From JBBSUQ01 sp964389755 (lineage in GTDB: Bacteria; Bacteroidota; Bacteroidia; Flavobacteriales_D; Crocinitomicaceae): 64,000 nt of DNA. The translations under genes were made by a program, and so were the position numbers. Under the pieces are notes generated by a model that did no database searches, was not told where the DNA came from, and was given only the letters and a program-made list of their open reading frames with translations. The stretch is from NCBI GenBank assembly GCA_964389755.1, contig CAYMEW010000003.1:1-64000 (forward strand). Direction: 5' to 3'. Shown piece by piece: positions 33,982-42,894 of the stretch; the first letter of the stretch is position 1; every line of letters begins with the position of its first letter.

Positions 33982-34012
33982 AACCCGAACTTACAATATC
34001 AAATATACACAT

Positions 34013-34106
34013 TGCTGGCGCAAGCGTCCCACGCGTGCCCACCGACTCACACTCAAGACTCCACTGCTGGCGCGAGTGTTCCACTCGTGTCCATACACTC
34101 ACACTG
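34013..34106. repeat. Two imperfect 41-base direct repeats, REP-like
   Basis: Copies at about 34013-34053 and 34065-34105 share the pattern TGCTGGCGC(A/G)AG(C/T)GT followed by CCAC(G/T)CGTG(C/T)CCA and ACTCACACT. The second copy contains the perfect hairpin CGAGTG-TTC-CACTCG. Such elements resemble the REP sequences dispersed in some bacterial genomes. They lie in the 423-base gap (33982-34404) between the membrane protein gene and ddl. Confidence 0.6.
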
Positions 34107-34141
34107 AAACCGCAGGGAGAAGTACTTCAGGTATATTGCAC

Positions 34142-34192
34142 AAGTATAGCATCAGTATAGCATCAGTATAGCATAAGTATAGCACAAGTATA
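34142..34192. repeat. 11-base tandem repeat, about 4.5 copies
   Basis: AGTATAGCATC occurs twice exactly, then as AGTATAGCATA, AGTATAGCACA and a partial AGTATAG. It lies upstream of ddl. The remainder of this gap, about 34193-34404, holds no other gene that I can support; only a weak -7-like TACCTTCG near 34376 may belong to the ddl promoter. Confidence 0.8.
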
Positions 34193-34404
34193 GATAGTGT
34201 ATCATCTGTACCTGTTTCAAACACTTGGTGAATATTTTAACGGCTCGGAGAAATGTATGTCCCCCTAAAGCAACGACCTGCGAATGCATAGAGCGTCGTA
34301 AGTCAATTTGAATCTATTAACAACCGCCGTCGCATAAGTTTCGCGCGTAAATATTCCCTGCCTCGCAGGCTTTTGTACCTTCGTTGCAAGATAAAACAAG
34401 CTTC

Positions 34405-35373
34405 ATGAAACGCATTGCCATTCTCTGCGGAGGTTTCTCCTCGGAATTCGAGATCTCGCTCAAAAGCGCCCAAACGATCCTTGAACATTTCCCCGAAGAA
34501 TACGAGGTCTTTAAAGTACTGGTCTCACGCCAACACTGGATCGCTGAATACCGGGGAGAATCCATCCCTTTTAATATCGACTCCATGTCCTGCACCTGCG
34601 CCGGTGAAACCATTCGTCCGGATGCAGTACTGATCTATACGCACGGGGAACCGGGCGAGAATGGCAAAATCCAGGCATTGCTGGATATCAAGGGCATTCC
34701 CTACATCAACAGCGGGGTACTCGCTTCCGCGCTCTCTTTCGATAAATGGTATTGCAACCAGTTCCTCCATCCTTTCGGAATTCCCATCGCGAAGAACCGT
34801 TTCTTTATGAAACCTTCGGAAGTGGATGTACCAGCGATAAGCCGGGATCTCGGGCTGCCGGTCTTCGTGAAACCTTCCGATTCGGGATCCAGCTTTGGCA
34901 TCTCGAAGGCAAAAACGGAGGAAGAACTGCAATTGGCCATCGATAAGGCCTTCGCGGAGGGAAATAACGTCATCGTCGAAGCATTTCTCGACGGAACGGA
35001 AGTGACCTGCGGCGTTTACCGGCGCTCTTCCGGGATACACGCTCTGCCACTTACAGAGATCGTCTCGGACAACGAATTCTTTGATTTCGATGCAAAATAC
35101 CTGGGCAAATCCCAGGAAATTACCCCGGCACGTGTTTCGGATGAAGTTCGTGACCAGGTGCAGGAGCATGCCCGGAACATTTACCGGCTACTTCAACTCC
35201 GCTCTATTGCACGCATCGATTTCATGATCGTGAATGGCAAAGCGCACCTCATTGAAGTAAATACCACTCCCGGTTTTTCTTCCGCAAGCATCGTCCCTCA
35301 AATGATCGCCGCCGATGGAAACAACATCCGGAACTTCTGGAAAGAGATCCTCGGGGTTGAACTCGGAATCTGA
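34405..35373 (+). CDS. ddl: D-alanine--D-alanine ligase
   Basis: 322 residues from the ATG at 34405 (MKRIAILCGG); the TTG at 34384 only adds a non-conserved tail. ATP-grasp ligase of peptidoglycan precursor synthesis that joins two D-alanines using ATP in the cytosol. Family features include the N-terminal GGFSSEFEISLKSA, the HGEPGENGKIQALLD segment, DKWYCNQFL, the ATP-binding FVKPSDSGSSFGISK, VEAFLDGTEVTCGVY, and the C-terminal metal site HLIEVNTTPGFSSASIVPQM. Length is normal for Ddl of Bacteroidota. It stands alone between repeats and a convergent gene and is therefore not in a mur cluster. Confidence 0.96.
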   Translation: MKRIAILCGGFSSEFEISLKSAQTILEHFPEEYEVFKVLVSRQHWIAEYRGESIPFNIDSMSCTCAGETIRPDAVLIYTHGEPGENGKIQALLDIKGIPYINSGVLASALSFDKWYCNQFLHPFGIPIAKNRFFMKPSEVDVPAISRDLGLPVFVKPSDSGSSFGISKAKTEEELQLAIDKAFAEGNNVIVEAFLDGTEVTCGVYRRSSGIHALPLTEIVSDNEFFDFDAKYLGKSQEITPARVSDEVRDQVQEHARNIYRLLQLRSIARIDFMIVNGKAHLIEVNTTPGFSSASIVPQMIAADGNNIRNFWKEILGVELGI

Positions 35374-35382
35374 TCTTCACCA

Positions 35383-36774
35383 CTAATGCCTCACGACAAA
35401 GCGCAGAGTTCGTTCGCTGCCGTCCGGTATGGCAAAATAAACACCGTCACGCAGGTTGTCGAGGTAAATGATCCCCTGGCTGTACTTACCGATGTACTGA
35501 CCAATTGCCGAATAAATCGTTCCGCTTTTGGAAGGCCCATCGATCGTGACGCTCGTCCTGGAAGGAACCGGGTAAACGCGGTAATGCGCATTCTGCGCCG
35601 ATAACGCGGATAGTCCCAATGTACTTTCTTCACCCGGGCTGCGTGCAACATACAGGCGTTTGCCGGTAAACTCAGCGCTTTTAAAGTAATCGCAATAAAC
35701 TCCCAGGTCAAACAAGTAATTCACACTGTCGATAATCACCATCGAATCCGTTATGGTTGCAGAGTTCCCGTTCTGGTAAACGCTTATGTAAAAAACATAC
35801 GTGGAACTGTCCGGCGGGCCGGAGATATACGATTCGGCATACGTGATGGAATCCACGGGCAGCGTGTAATTGATGCCGCAATTCACGAACAGGTAGGACA
35901 ATGTGTCCTCCGGCGTGTAATACTGTAAAGTAGGATCGTAAAAAACCGCTCCGGTATCCACAATGATAAAATGGTCCAGTACATTTTCGGAAGTGCCCTG
36001 GTCAGTAATTAATACCGTGTACGATCCGGCGCAAAGCGTGTCGGTTAACAGGTTCGAAGTTACTGCACCCGTCATCCATTCGAAAGTATACGGACCCGTT
36101 CCGTTCAGGTCGTATTCCACAGAGCCGTTACAACTTCCGTCATCTTCACTCAGTGTCCGCGAGATCGACAACTGGTTGTTGACCACCGATCCGGAGAACG
36201 GTTCTACATGAATTACGTTCATAAAAACAAGAGAGTCCGCCGGATTCTCATAATAGATGCTCACGATGCCGGCTGCGATACCCGTGATGTTGAAGGTCTG
36301 GTTATCGCTCGTGTAAATGAGATAAGTCTGACCGAAAGCATTGTTGGCGCTCATATACTGGAGCGAAAGGCCGGAGTTGAAGGTAAGGCTGAGTGTTCCG
36401 TCTTCTGCGAGGTCACTGCTTGGGGGAGTAAACTCCGTAACCTGGAAGTCTGTTTGATCATTGACCATCCGTGCTAAACAGATCGTATCGACCGGGCTCA
36501 GGGTAACGGCAATCTCATCATAATCTCCCTGTCCGTTGTAGCCTGCGCAAAAGTCGGTCAGCGTGTCGTCAATGGAAATGAGCGTTTGACTCAGGCTTCC
36601 TCCAAAATAGTGGCGACGGATAATTTCGGCTCCCGCGGGAATGTTCATGCCGCTGATAACAACCGTGTTGTCACAGTTTCCGCTTCCGGCCTGGATAAGT
36701 TTGGGTTTGATGATCGTTTGAGCATTCAGCAGGGAGCCCAGACAGATCAGCGTGGTGAGTATCAAGTGTTTCAT
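35383..36774 (-). CDS. Secreted protein with T9SS type A sorting domain
   Basis: 463 residues from the ATG at 36774, where MKHLILTTLICLGSLLNAQ provides a signal peptide; the frame upstream lacks one. The body (about 20-380) is beta-rich, contains SprB-type repeat sequence (DGSCNGSVEYDLNGTGPYTFEWMTGAVT, then LCAGSYTVLITDQG) and no enzyme motif. The last ~75 residues are the sorting domain (YRVYPVPSRTSVTIDGPSKS, then YLDNLRDGVYFAIPD). It would be surface-exposed. It is divergent from the Crp/Fnr regulator gene across a palindrome and may be controlled by it. Confidence 0.8.
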   Translation of the reverse strand: MKHLILTTLICLGSLLNAQTIIKPKLIQAGSGNCDNTVVISGMNIPAGAEIIRRHYFGGSLSQTLISIDDTLTDFCAGYNGQGDYDEIAVTLSPVDTICLARMVNDQTDFQVTEFTPPSSDLAEDGTLSLTFNSGLSLQYMSANNAFGQTYLIYTSDNQTFNITGIAAGIVSIYYENPADSLVFMNVIHVEPFSGSVVNNQLSISRTLSEDDGSCNGSVEYDLNGTGPYTFEWMTGAVTSNLLTDTLCAGSYTVLITDQGTSENVLDHFIIVDTGAVFYDPTLQYYTPEDTLSYLFVNCGINYTLPVDSITYAESYISGPPDSSTYVFYISVYQNGNSATITDSMVIIDSVNYLFDLGVYCDYFKSAEFTGKRLYVARSPGEESTLGLSALSAQNAHYRVYPVPSRTSVTIDGPSKSGTIYSAIGQYIGKYSQGIIYLDNLRDGVYFAIPDGSERTLRFVVRH

Positions 36775-36825
36775 ATCGGATAAGTTAATTATTGAGTACG
36801 AATATAGACGTTTTACCAGTTTCTC

Positions 36826-36852
36826 ACGAGTAAAATCCGTATTTTTACTCAT
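36826..36852. promoter_or_regulatory. Palindrome in the divergent promoter region of the Crp/Fnr regulator
   Basis: GAGTAAAA (36828-36835) and TTTTACTC (36843-36850) form an 8-base inverted repeat with a 7-base spacer. It lies 30 bases before the regulator start codon and about 50 bases before the divergent gene. Size and symmetry suit a Crp/Fnr dimer site, but the sequence is not the classical TTGAT-ATCAA box. Confidence 0.5.
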
Positions 36853-36880
36853 AAACGTTTTTCCGGCCCCGGTGTTCATC

Positions 36881-37519
36881 ATGAATTTAGACAAACAGTT
36901 TCAGGAAGCTTTCGCGCTCGTATTCCCCGCCGAATTATTGGAAGAGATCCGTCTGCATGGCACTTTTAAAACAGTCCCTGAAGGCGACATCCTCATCGAT
37001 TACGGACAAACCGTCCGCGAAATGCCCCTGCTGATCTCAGGAGCGGTAAAGGTCATGCGTGAAGATGAGGACGGCGATGATCTGTTACTCTATTACCTCG
37101 AAAGCGGAGATACCTGTGCCATGACCATGAACTGCTGCCTCGGTGAAAAGAAAAGTGAGGTGCGCGCCCAGGCCGAAAAAGATTGCGAACTCGTATTCAT
37201 ACCTGTTTCAAAAATGAACGACTGGATCGTGAAGTACCAGGCCTGGCGAACCTTTGTGCTGGAAAGTTACAACAGTCGCATGAACGAACTTCTGCGCGCC
37301 ATTGACAGCCTGGCATTCATGGATATGCACGGGAGAGTACGCAAATACCTGCGCGAAAAGGTGCTGGCCAACCAGTCCGAAGTGCTTAGTACCACCCATG
37401 AAGACATTGCCCGCGACCTGCACTCTTCGCGCGTCGTGATCTCGCGAATCCTCAAAAGCCTCGAAAAACAGGGTGCCCTGCGCATCTCCAGGAATAAGAT
37501 CGAAGTACTGGATTTTTAA
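36881..37519 (+). CDS. Crp/Fnr-family transcriptional regulator
   Basis: 212 residues from the ATG at 36881. Residues about 20-125 are a cyclic-nucleotide-binding-like barrel (GDILIDYGQTVREMPLLISGAVKVM, then YLESGDTCAMTMNCCLGEKKSEV). A long dimerisation helix follows, then a winged helix-turn-helix (THEDIARDLHSSRVVISRILKSLEKQG). No Cys cluster for a 4Fe-4S centre is evident at the N-terminus, so it is not a classical Fnr oxygen sensor; the CC in the barrel is found in related Bacteroidota proteins. The ligand is unknown. The palindrome just upstream may be its own operator. Confidence 0.9.
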   Translation: MNLDKQFQEAFALVFPAELLEEIRLHGTFKTVPEGDILIDYGQTVREMPLLISGAVKVMREDEDGDDLLLYYLESGDTCAMTMNCCLGEKKSEVRAQAEKDCELVFIPVSKMNDWIVKYQAWRTFVLESYNSRMNELLRAIDSLAFMDMHGRVRKYLREKVLANQSEVLSTTHEDIARDLHSSRVVISRILKSLEKQGALRISRNKIEVLDF

Positions 37520-37729
37520 GTTTATTAGCCGTTTCCTAACGCTTACGGGTGCTTCTGCGAAAGTCCTCGGAATACTACTGTTAATCGCTGGATTTAGGTC
37601 GTATGTGAACCAAATCCGGGAGGCCGACATGTGCGGCACGTAGTTTCGAAAGAGTTTTATGACAATGGCTAACCTTTTGAAAGTTCATGCGTTATGTATT
37701 ATTATTAATAATCCTAATATAATTCGCTT

Positions 37730-38692
37730 ATGAGATCAACATTACTCTTTTTAACAGCCGTCCTGATCTGTGCCATGTCTGGTCGTGCCCAGTTCCCTCA
37801 AACCGGCGCAGAGTGGTATTATAGCTACGGTCAGGGGATTAACGGAGACGGATATTCCCATTTCTTCATCACCGGCGACAGCCTCCTTGACGGACACCTT
37901 ACCACTCGCATACTGGATCAGGGACAATTTCGGTACCAGACCGGTCCTTCCAGCTATTATGTAGGCCCGTTTACGAATTTAGATACACTGTTCATGTACA
38001 GTTCCAATGATTCCGTGTTTATCTACCGGGAAGGAACCTTTCACCTGGCATTCAAAACAGCAGGCCAGGCCGGCGACGTTTGGGATCTCGGCCCATTTGC
38101 GGATACACAGGGCACCGGTGACGATCACGCATACCTGCTGGTCGATTCCGTAAGACAGGAAATACTCGACGGAAACACATACAATGTTCTGTACACGGAT
38201 CAATGCGATGCAGCAGGAATGCCACTCAGTTTCAATCAGAACGATTCTGTGGATTACTACGTGAATTATTCGGAGATCCACGAAGCTTACGGTCCTGCGA
38301 ACGGAATGAACTTCTTAAAGAATGCGTACCCGACCGGCCCGATCATCGAGTTTTATCCGAACTACATCCTTTGTTATACCTCCGATCTCGTTTCCCAGCT
38401 TAAATTTACCTCCGGGGCCTGTACCTCCAATGTGTTGGCCGGCCTCGAAGAGTTGGCGTCCGGGGCCATGTCGCTCTACCCGAACCCGGCCTCAGGCGAA
38501 TTACACGTACAACTCGAAGAAGGAATACTCGAAGAAATCACTGTTTACGATCTTTCCGGAAGAACAATGCTTTCACAAATTTGCACAGCGCCCCAAACGA
38601 CATTGCAAATTACCGGTCTTGCTCCCGGCAGCTACGTGCTTGTGTGCCGAAGCAACCTGGGCGTGGCCGTGGAACATTTTACCAAAGAATAA
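37730..38692 (+). CDS. Secreted protein with T9SS type A sorting domain
   Basis: 320 residues. The signal peptide (MRSTLLFLTAVLICAMSGRAQ) is followed by an uncharacterised beta-rich domain (TGAEWYYSYGQGINGDGYSHF, then FMYSSNDSVFIYREGTFHLAF). A C-terminal sorting domain ends it (MSLYPNPASGELHVQLEEG, then VYDLSGRTML, LAPGSYVLVCRS). No enzyme motif is recognised. Its 5' flank (37520-37729) is AT-rich and holds no other gene. It is followed by a terminator and the ribosomal promoter region. Confidence 0.82.
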   Translation: MRSTLLFLTAVLICAMSGRAQFPQTGAEWYYSYGQGINGDGYSHFFITGDSLLDGHLTTRILDQGQFRYQTGPSSYYVGPFTNLDTLFMYSSNDSVFIYREGTFHLAFKTAGQAGDVWDLGPFADTQGTGDDHAYLLVDSVRQEILDGNTYNVLYTDQCDAAGMPLSFNQNDSVDYYVNYSEIHEAYGPANGMNFLKNAYPTGPIIEFYPNYILCYTSDLVSQLKFTSGACTSNVLAGLEELASGAMSLYPNPASGELHVQLEEGILEEITVYDLSGRTMLSQICTAPQTTLQITGLAPGSYVLVCRSNLGVAVEHFTKE

Positions 38693-38714
38693 GCCAGTCA
38701 AAAAATAAGAAATG

Positions 38715-38747
38715 CGGACGTTCAAACTTGGACGTCCGTTTCTTTTT
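38715..38747 (+). terminator. Rho-independent terminator
   Basis: CGGACGT (38715-38721) pairs with ACGTCCG (38732-38738), with a 10-base loop. The stem runs into TTTCTTTTT. It separates the T9SS gene from the ribosomal cluster. Confidence 0.7.
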
Positions 38748-38878
38748 CCCTAAATTTGTCCCCACGGAAGGTTCCATGAAAATGCCCCGTAGTAAAGGCC
38801 GCCCGGTTTTTGAGTGCATTTTTCACGAAGCCATTAACATCCCATTGTGAAAAAAACGCAAGTTTTTCACTTAAGCGC

Positions 38879-38908
38879 TTGATTTGTAAAATTAATCTCC
38901 TATCTTTG
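38879..38908 (+). promoter_or_regulatory. Bacteroidota-type promoter of the ribosomal cluster
   Basis: TTG (38879-38881), a 19-base spacer and TATCTTTG (38901-38908) match the -33/-7 consensus of the major sigma factor of Bacteroidota. It leaves a leader of about 45-50 bases before rpsL. This is probably the main promoter for the downstream run of genes. Confidence 0.8.
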
Positions 38909-38964
38909 CACCCCCAAAAGTGTATTTGGGGCAACTAGTTTATTAACGAAACAGAAGAGTTTTT

Positions 38965-39342
38965 ATGCCAACTATTCAACAGTTAGTTCGCAAAGGAAGA
39001 ACAGCGGTGGTTAAGAAGAGCAAGTCAGCTGCACTTGATTCTTGTCCGCAACGCAAAGGGGTATGTGTAAGGGTTTACACCACTACTCCTAAGAAACCGA
39101 ACTCTGCTATGCGAAAAGTAGCAAGGGTGCGTCTCACCAATGGAAAAGAGGTGAACGCTTACATCGGTGGTGAAGGTCATAACTTACAGGAGCACTCGCT
39201 CGTGCTGGTACGTGGAGGAAGGGTAAAAGACCTTCCGGGTGTACGTTACCACATCGTGCGCGGAGCTGAGGATACAGCCGGGGTAAACGGTCGTACGCAG
39301 CGTCGCTCCAAGTATGGAACAAAACGACCGAAACAGAAATAA
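38965..39342 (+). CDS. rpsL: 30S ribosomal protein S12
   Basis: 125 residues with the diagnostic decoding-centre loops TTPKKPNSAMRKVARV and GGEGHNLQEHSLVLVRGGRVKDLPGVRYH. It lies in the tRNA A-site on the 30S subunit and monitors codon-anticodon pairing. It starts the str-like gene block. The N-terminus MPTIQQLVRKGR is the standard start, 56 bases after the promoter box. Confidence 0.98.
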   Translation: MPTIQQLVRKGRTAVVKKSKSAALDSCPQRKGVCVRVYTTTPKKPNSAMRKVARVRLTNGKEVNAYIGGEGHNLQEHSLVLVRGGRVKDLPGVRYHIVRGAEDTAGVNGRTQRRSKYGTKRPKQK

Positions 39343-39361
39343 TTTTAAAAGCTTTTAAGAA

Positions 39362-39832
39362 ATGAGAAGAAGAAAAGCAAAAAAGAACCCCATTCTCCCG
39401 GATCCGAAGTTCAATGACCTCGTGGTAACGAAGTTCGTGAACAACCTGATGTATGACGGGAAGAAGAACCTGGCATTTAAGATCTTCTACGAAGCGATCG
39501 ATATCGTAAGTAAGAAAGTGGAAGACCAGGAAGGACTCGAAGTGTTTAAAAAAGCACTCGAAAATGTAACTCCGAGCGTTGAAGTACGTTCGCGCCGTGT
39601 TGGTGGTGCTACATTCCAGATCCCGACCCCGGTGCGTGACGAGCGTAAAAACTCACTCGCAATGAAGTGGCTCATTGGTTATGCACGTAAACGTAACGAG
39701 AAAACAATGGCCGGTAAACTGGCTGCTGAAATTGTAGCTGCATCCAAAGAAGAAGGTGCTGCTTACAAGAAAAAAGAAGATACACTGAGAATGGCTGAGG
39801 CGAACAAGGCATTCTCACATTTCAGATTTTAA
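39362..39832 (+). CDS. rpsG: 30S ribosomal protein S7
   Basis: 156 residues, standard length. Motifs are MRRRKAKKNPILPDPKFNDLVVTKFVNNLMYDGKK at the start and RVGGATFQIPTPVRDERKNSLAMKWLIGYARKR in the middle. It nucleates assembly of the 30S head and contacts the E-site tRNA. In E. coli it represses the str operon by binding its own mRNA; no matching leader is evident here between rpsL and rpsG, which lie 19 bases apart. Confidence 0.98.
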   Translation: MRRRKAKKNPILPDPKFNDLVVTKFVNNLMYDGKKNLAFKIFYEAIDIVSKKVEDQEGLEVFKKALENVTPSVEVRSRRVGGATFQIPTPVRDERKNSLAMKWLIGYARKRNEKTMAGKLAAEIVAASKEEGAAYKKKEDTLRMAEANKAFSHFRF

Positions 39833-39837
39833 TAGCT

Positions 39838-41943
39838 ATGGCAAGAGATCTTAAATACACAAGAAATATTGGTATCGCCGCGCACATCGATGCGGGGAAA
39901 ACCACTACGACCGAGCGTATCCTTTACTACGGTGGTGTGAACCACAAAATTGGTGAGGTACACGATGGTGGTGCTACCATGGACTGGATGGAGCAGGAGC
40001 AGGAGCGTGGTATCACGATTACCTCCGCTGCAACAACCCTCAAATGGAACTACCGCGGTCAGGAATACCACATGAACATCATTGACACCCCGGGACACGT
40101 TGACTTTACCGTAGAGGTAAACCGTTCACTGCGTGTACTCGATGGTCTGGTGTTCCTTTTTTCAGCCGTTGACGGAGTAGAGCCGCAGTCGGAAACGAAC
40201 TGGCGCCTCGCGAACAACTACAACGTTCCCCGTATCGGTTTCGTAAACAAAATGGACCGTCAGGGAGCTGACTTCCTCGCTGTTTGTCGCCAGGTGAAAG
40301 AAATGCTCGGTAGCCACGCGCTTCCGCTGCAATTGAACATCGGTGCCGAAGATGGTTTCCAGGGAGTGGTTGACCTGATCAACTTCCGTGGGATCGTTTG
40401 GAACGAAGAAGACATGGGAATGACTTTTAACGAAGTTGAAATCCCGGCAGATATCCTCGAAGAAGCGACTATGCTCCGCGAGCAATTGCTCGAAGCAGTA
40501 GCTGAGTTCGACGACAGCCTCATGGAAAAATACTTCGAAGATCCGGAATCGCTTACAGAGCGTGAGATCCTCGATGCACTTCGCCAGGCAACTATCGCCG
40601 GTAAAGTAGTTCCGATGATGTGTGGTTCAGCATTCAAGAACAAAGGAGTTCAGGCAATGCTCGACATGGTGATGGAAATCCTTCCTTCTCCGCTTGATAT
40701 CGAAGCAATCGTTGGTACAAACCCGAAAACAGACGCGGAAGAGAAACGCAAGCCTTCTTACACAGAGCCGTTTGCTGCACTCGCGTTTAAAATCGCAACA
40801 GACCCTTATGTGGGACGTTTGTGCTTTACACGCGCTTATTCCGGCAAACTGGACGCAGGTTCTTACGTGCTTAACACACGTACGGGGAATAAAGAGCGTA
40901 TTTCACGAATCTTCCAGATGCACGCGAACAAACAAAACCAGATCGCCGAACTCGGAGCAGGTGATATCGCGGCACTCGTTGGATTTAAAGATATCCGTAC
41001 AGGAGACACACTGTGCGCTGAGAATGCCCCGATCGTACTCGAATCAATGGTGTTCCCGGAGCCGGTAATCGGTATCGCGATCGAGCCTAAAACACAGGCA
41101 GACACAGATCGTCTTTCAACAGGACTTAACAAATTGGCTGAAGAGGATCCGACATTCCGTGTGAAAACAGACGAGGAAACAGGACAGACCGTAATCGAAG
41201 GAATGGGTGAGCTTCACCTTGACATCATCGTGGACCGTCTGCGTCGTGAGTTCAAAGTAGAAGTAAACCAGGGTGCGCCGCAGGTATCTTATCGTGAGGC
41301 AATCACAGGATCGGTAGATCACCGTGAGGTTTACAAGAAACAAACGGGTGGTCGTGGTAAATTCGCGGACATCGTTGTTAAGATCGAACCGCAGAACGAT
41401 CCGGAGAAAACAGGTCTTGAGTTTGTGAACTCCATTAAAGGTGGTAACATTCCACGTGAATTTATTCCTTCCGTAGAAAAAGGATTCAAGGATTCCATGA
41501 AAAACGGGGTACTCGCCGGCTTCCCGGTAGACTCCATGAAAGTGGAACTCACAGACGGATCTTTCCACGCAGTCGATTCAGATTCACTCTCCTTCGAATT
41601 GTGTGCGAAAATGGCATACCGTGCAGCGCTTAAGCAAGCAAAACCGGTACTCCTCGAGCCGATCATGAAACTCGAAGTACTTACGCCGGAAGAAAGCATG
41701 GGTGACGTTGTTGCCGATCTCAACCGCCGTCGTGGTATGATGAAAGGAATGGACGACCGTGCCGGTTCGAAAGTACTCAAAGCTGATGTGCCGCTTTCAG
41801 AAATGTTCGGTTACGTAACTCAGCTGCGTACGATCACATCCGGACGTGCCACGTCTACAATGGAATTCTCACACTACGCAGAAGCACCGAAGAACGTTGC
41901 CGAAGATGTAGTTGCAAAACATAACGGAAAAGTCACCGCTTAA
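39838..41943 (+). CDS. fusA: Elongation factor G
   Basis: 701 residues with G1 AHIDAGKTTTTERIL, G2 region RGITITSAAT, G3 DTPGHVDF, G4 NKMDRQGADF and domain IV sequence GGRGKFADIV. It catalyses GTP-driven translocation of tRNAs and mRNA on the ribosome. It carries the fully canonical EF-G architecture rather than the EF-G2-type paralogue. The next gene is rpsJ; tuf is absent from this position, a layout also seen in other Bacteroidota. Confidence 0.98.
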   Translation: MARDLKYTRNIGIAAHIDAGKTTTTERILYYGGVNHKIGEVHDGGATMDWMEQEQERGITITSAATTLKWNYRGQEYHMNIIDTPGHVDFTVEVNRSLRVLDGLVFLFSAVDGVEPQSETNWRLANNYNVPRIGFVNKMDRQGADFLAVCRQVKEMLGSHALPLQLNIGAEDGFQGVVDLINFRGIVWNEEDMGMTFNEVEIPADILEEATMLREQLLEAVAEFDDSLMEKYFEDPESLTEREILDALRQATIAGKVVPMMCGSAFKNKGVQAMLDMVMEILPSPLDIEAIVGTNPKTDAEEKRKPSYTEPFAALAFKIATDPYVGRLCFTRAYSGKLDAGSYVLNTRTGNKERISRIFQMHANKQNQIAELGAGDIAALVGFKDIRTGDTLCAENAPIVLESMVFPEPVIGIAIEPKTQADTDRLSTGLNKLAEEDPTFRVKTDEETGQTVIEGMGELHLDIIVDRLRREFKVEVNQGAPQVSYREAITGSVDHREVYKKQTGGRGKFADIVVKIEPQNDPEKTGLEFVNSIKGGNIPREFIPSVEKGFKDSMKNGVLAGFPVDSMKVELTDGSFHAVDSDSLSFELCAKMAYRAALKQAKPVLLEPIMKLEVLTPEESMGDVVADLNRRRGMMKGMDDRAGSKVLKADVPLSEMFGYVTQLRTITSGRATSTMEFSHYAEAPKNVAEDVVAKHNGKVTA

Positions 41944-41954
41944 TATTTAGGTAG

Positions 41955-42260
41955 ATGAGCCAGAAAATCAGAATTAAGTTAAAGTCATACGATCACAACC
42001 TGGTGGACAAATCCGCAGAGAAGATCGTGAAAACAGTGAAAGCAACAGGTGCGGTAGTAAGCGGTCCTATTCCGCTCCCGACACACAAGCGTATTTACAC
42101 TGTATTGAAATCTCCGCACGTAAACAAGAAAGCGCGTGAGCAGTTCGAATTGGCGTCATACAAGCGCCTGCTCGATATCTACAGTTCTTCTTCAAAGACT
42201 GTTGATGCGCTGATGCGTCTCGAATTGCCGAGTGGAGTAGATGTTGAAATTAAAGTTTAA
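41955..42260 (+). CDS. rpsJ: 30S ribosomal protein S10
   Basis: 101 residues (MSQKIRIKLKSYDHNLVDKSAEKIVKTVK, then VSGPIPLPTHKRIYTVLKSPHVNKKAREQFE). It binds the 30S head and, in other bacteria, also partners NusB in transcription antitermination. It opens the S10-type block, 11 bases after fusA, so no separate promoter is needed. Confidence 0.98.
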   Translation: MSQKIRIKLKSYDHNLVDKSAEKIVKTVKATGAVVSGPIPLPTHKRIYTVLKSPHVNKKAREQFELASYKRLLDIYSSSSKTVDALMRLELPSGVDVEIKV

Positions 42261-42276
42261 TTTTTAATAGTAAAGT

Positions 42277-42894
42277 ATGCCTGGAATTATTGGTAGAAAA
42301 GTCGGAATGACTAGCATCTATAGTGCCGAGGGTAAGGCAACACCATGCACAGTAATAGAAGCTGGTCCTTGTGTAGTAACGCAGGTTAAAACACAAGACC
42401 GTGATGGGTACGAGGCTGTACAGCTCGGATTCGGAGAGCGTAAAGAAAAAAACACTCCGAACGCGCTGAAAGGTCATTTCAAAAAAGCGAACACAACGCC
42501 GAAGTCAAAACTGGCGGAGTTCAAAGGTTTTGAAACAGAGCTCAGTCTCGGAGATACAGTCAATGTTGAACTCTTCGCAGAAGGAGAATTCGTTGACGTG
42601 GTCGGAACTTCAAAAGGAAAAGGTTTCCAGGGGGTTGTTAAACGCCACAATTTTGGTGGAGTCGGACAATCAACCCATGGTCAGCACAACCGCCTCCGTG
42701 CACCGGGTTCAATCGGTGCCTGTTCATACCCTGCGCGTGTATTCAAAGGAATGCGCATGGCCGGACAGATGGGGAACAAACGCGTGATGATCGAAAACCT
42801 GCTCGTACTGAAAGTACTGACCGATAAAAATCTGATCGTAGTTAAAGGTTCTATCCCGGGACCAAAAGGTGCAACCGTAACAATTGAGAAGTAA
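42277..42894 (+). CDS. rplC: 50S ribosomal protein L3
   Basis: 205 residues. It starts MPGIIGRKVGMTSIYSAEGKATPCTVIEAGPCVV and has the long loop FQGVVKRHNFGGVGQSTHGQHNRLRAPGSIGA that reaches the peptidyl transferase centre, including the Gln of the GQ-x-T/H-x-x-x methylation site. It initiates 50S assembly. Its stop codon overlaps the rplD start by one base, which couples their translation. Confidence 0.98.
   Translation: MPGIIGRKVGMTSIYSAEGKATPCTVIEAGPCVVTQVKTQDRDGYEAVQLGFGERKEKNTPNALKGHFKKANTTPKSKLAEFKGFETELSLGDTVNVELFAEGEFVDVVGTSKGKGFQGVVKRHNFGGVGQSTHGQHNRLRAPGSIGACSYPARVFKGMRMAGQMGNKRVMIENLLVLKVLTDKNLIVVKGSIPGPKGATVTIEK

Noticed and set aside
34142..34192. 11-base repeats considered as a CRISPR array
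   Set aside because: Units are far shorter than CRISPR repeats, have no unique spacers between them, and no cas genes are nearby.
38776..38850. 24-codon frame starting MKMPRSKGRP before the ribosomal promoter
   Set aside because: Too short, no terminator or promoter of its own and no conserved pattern that I recognise.
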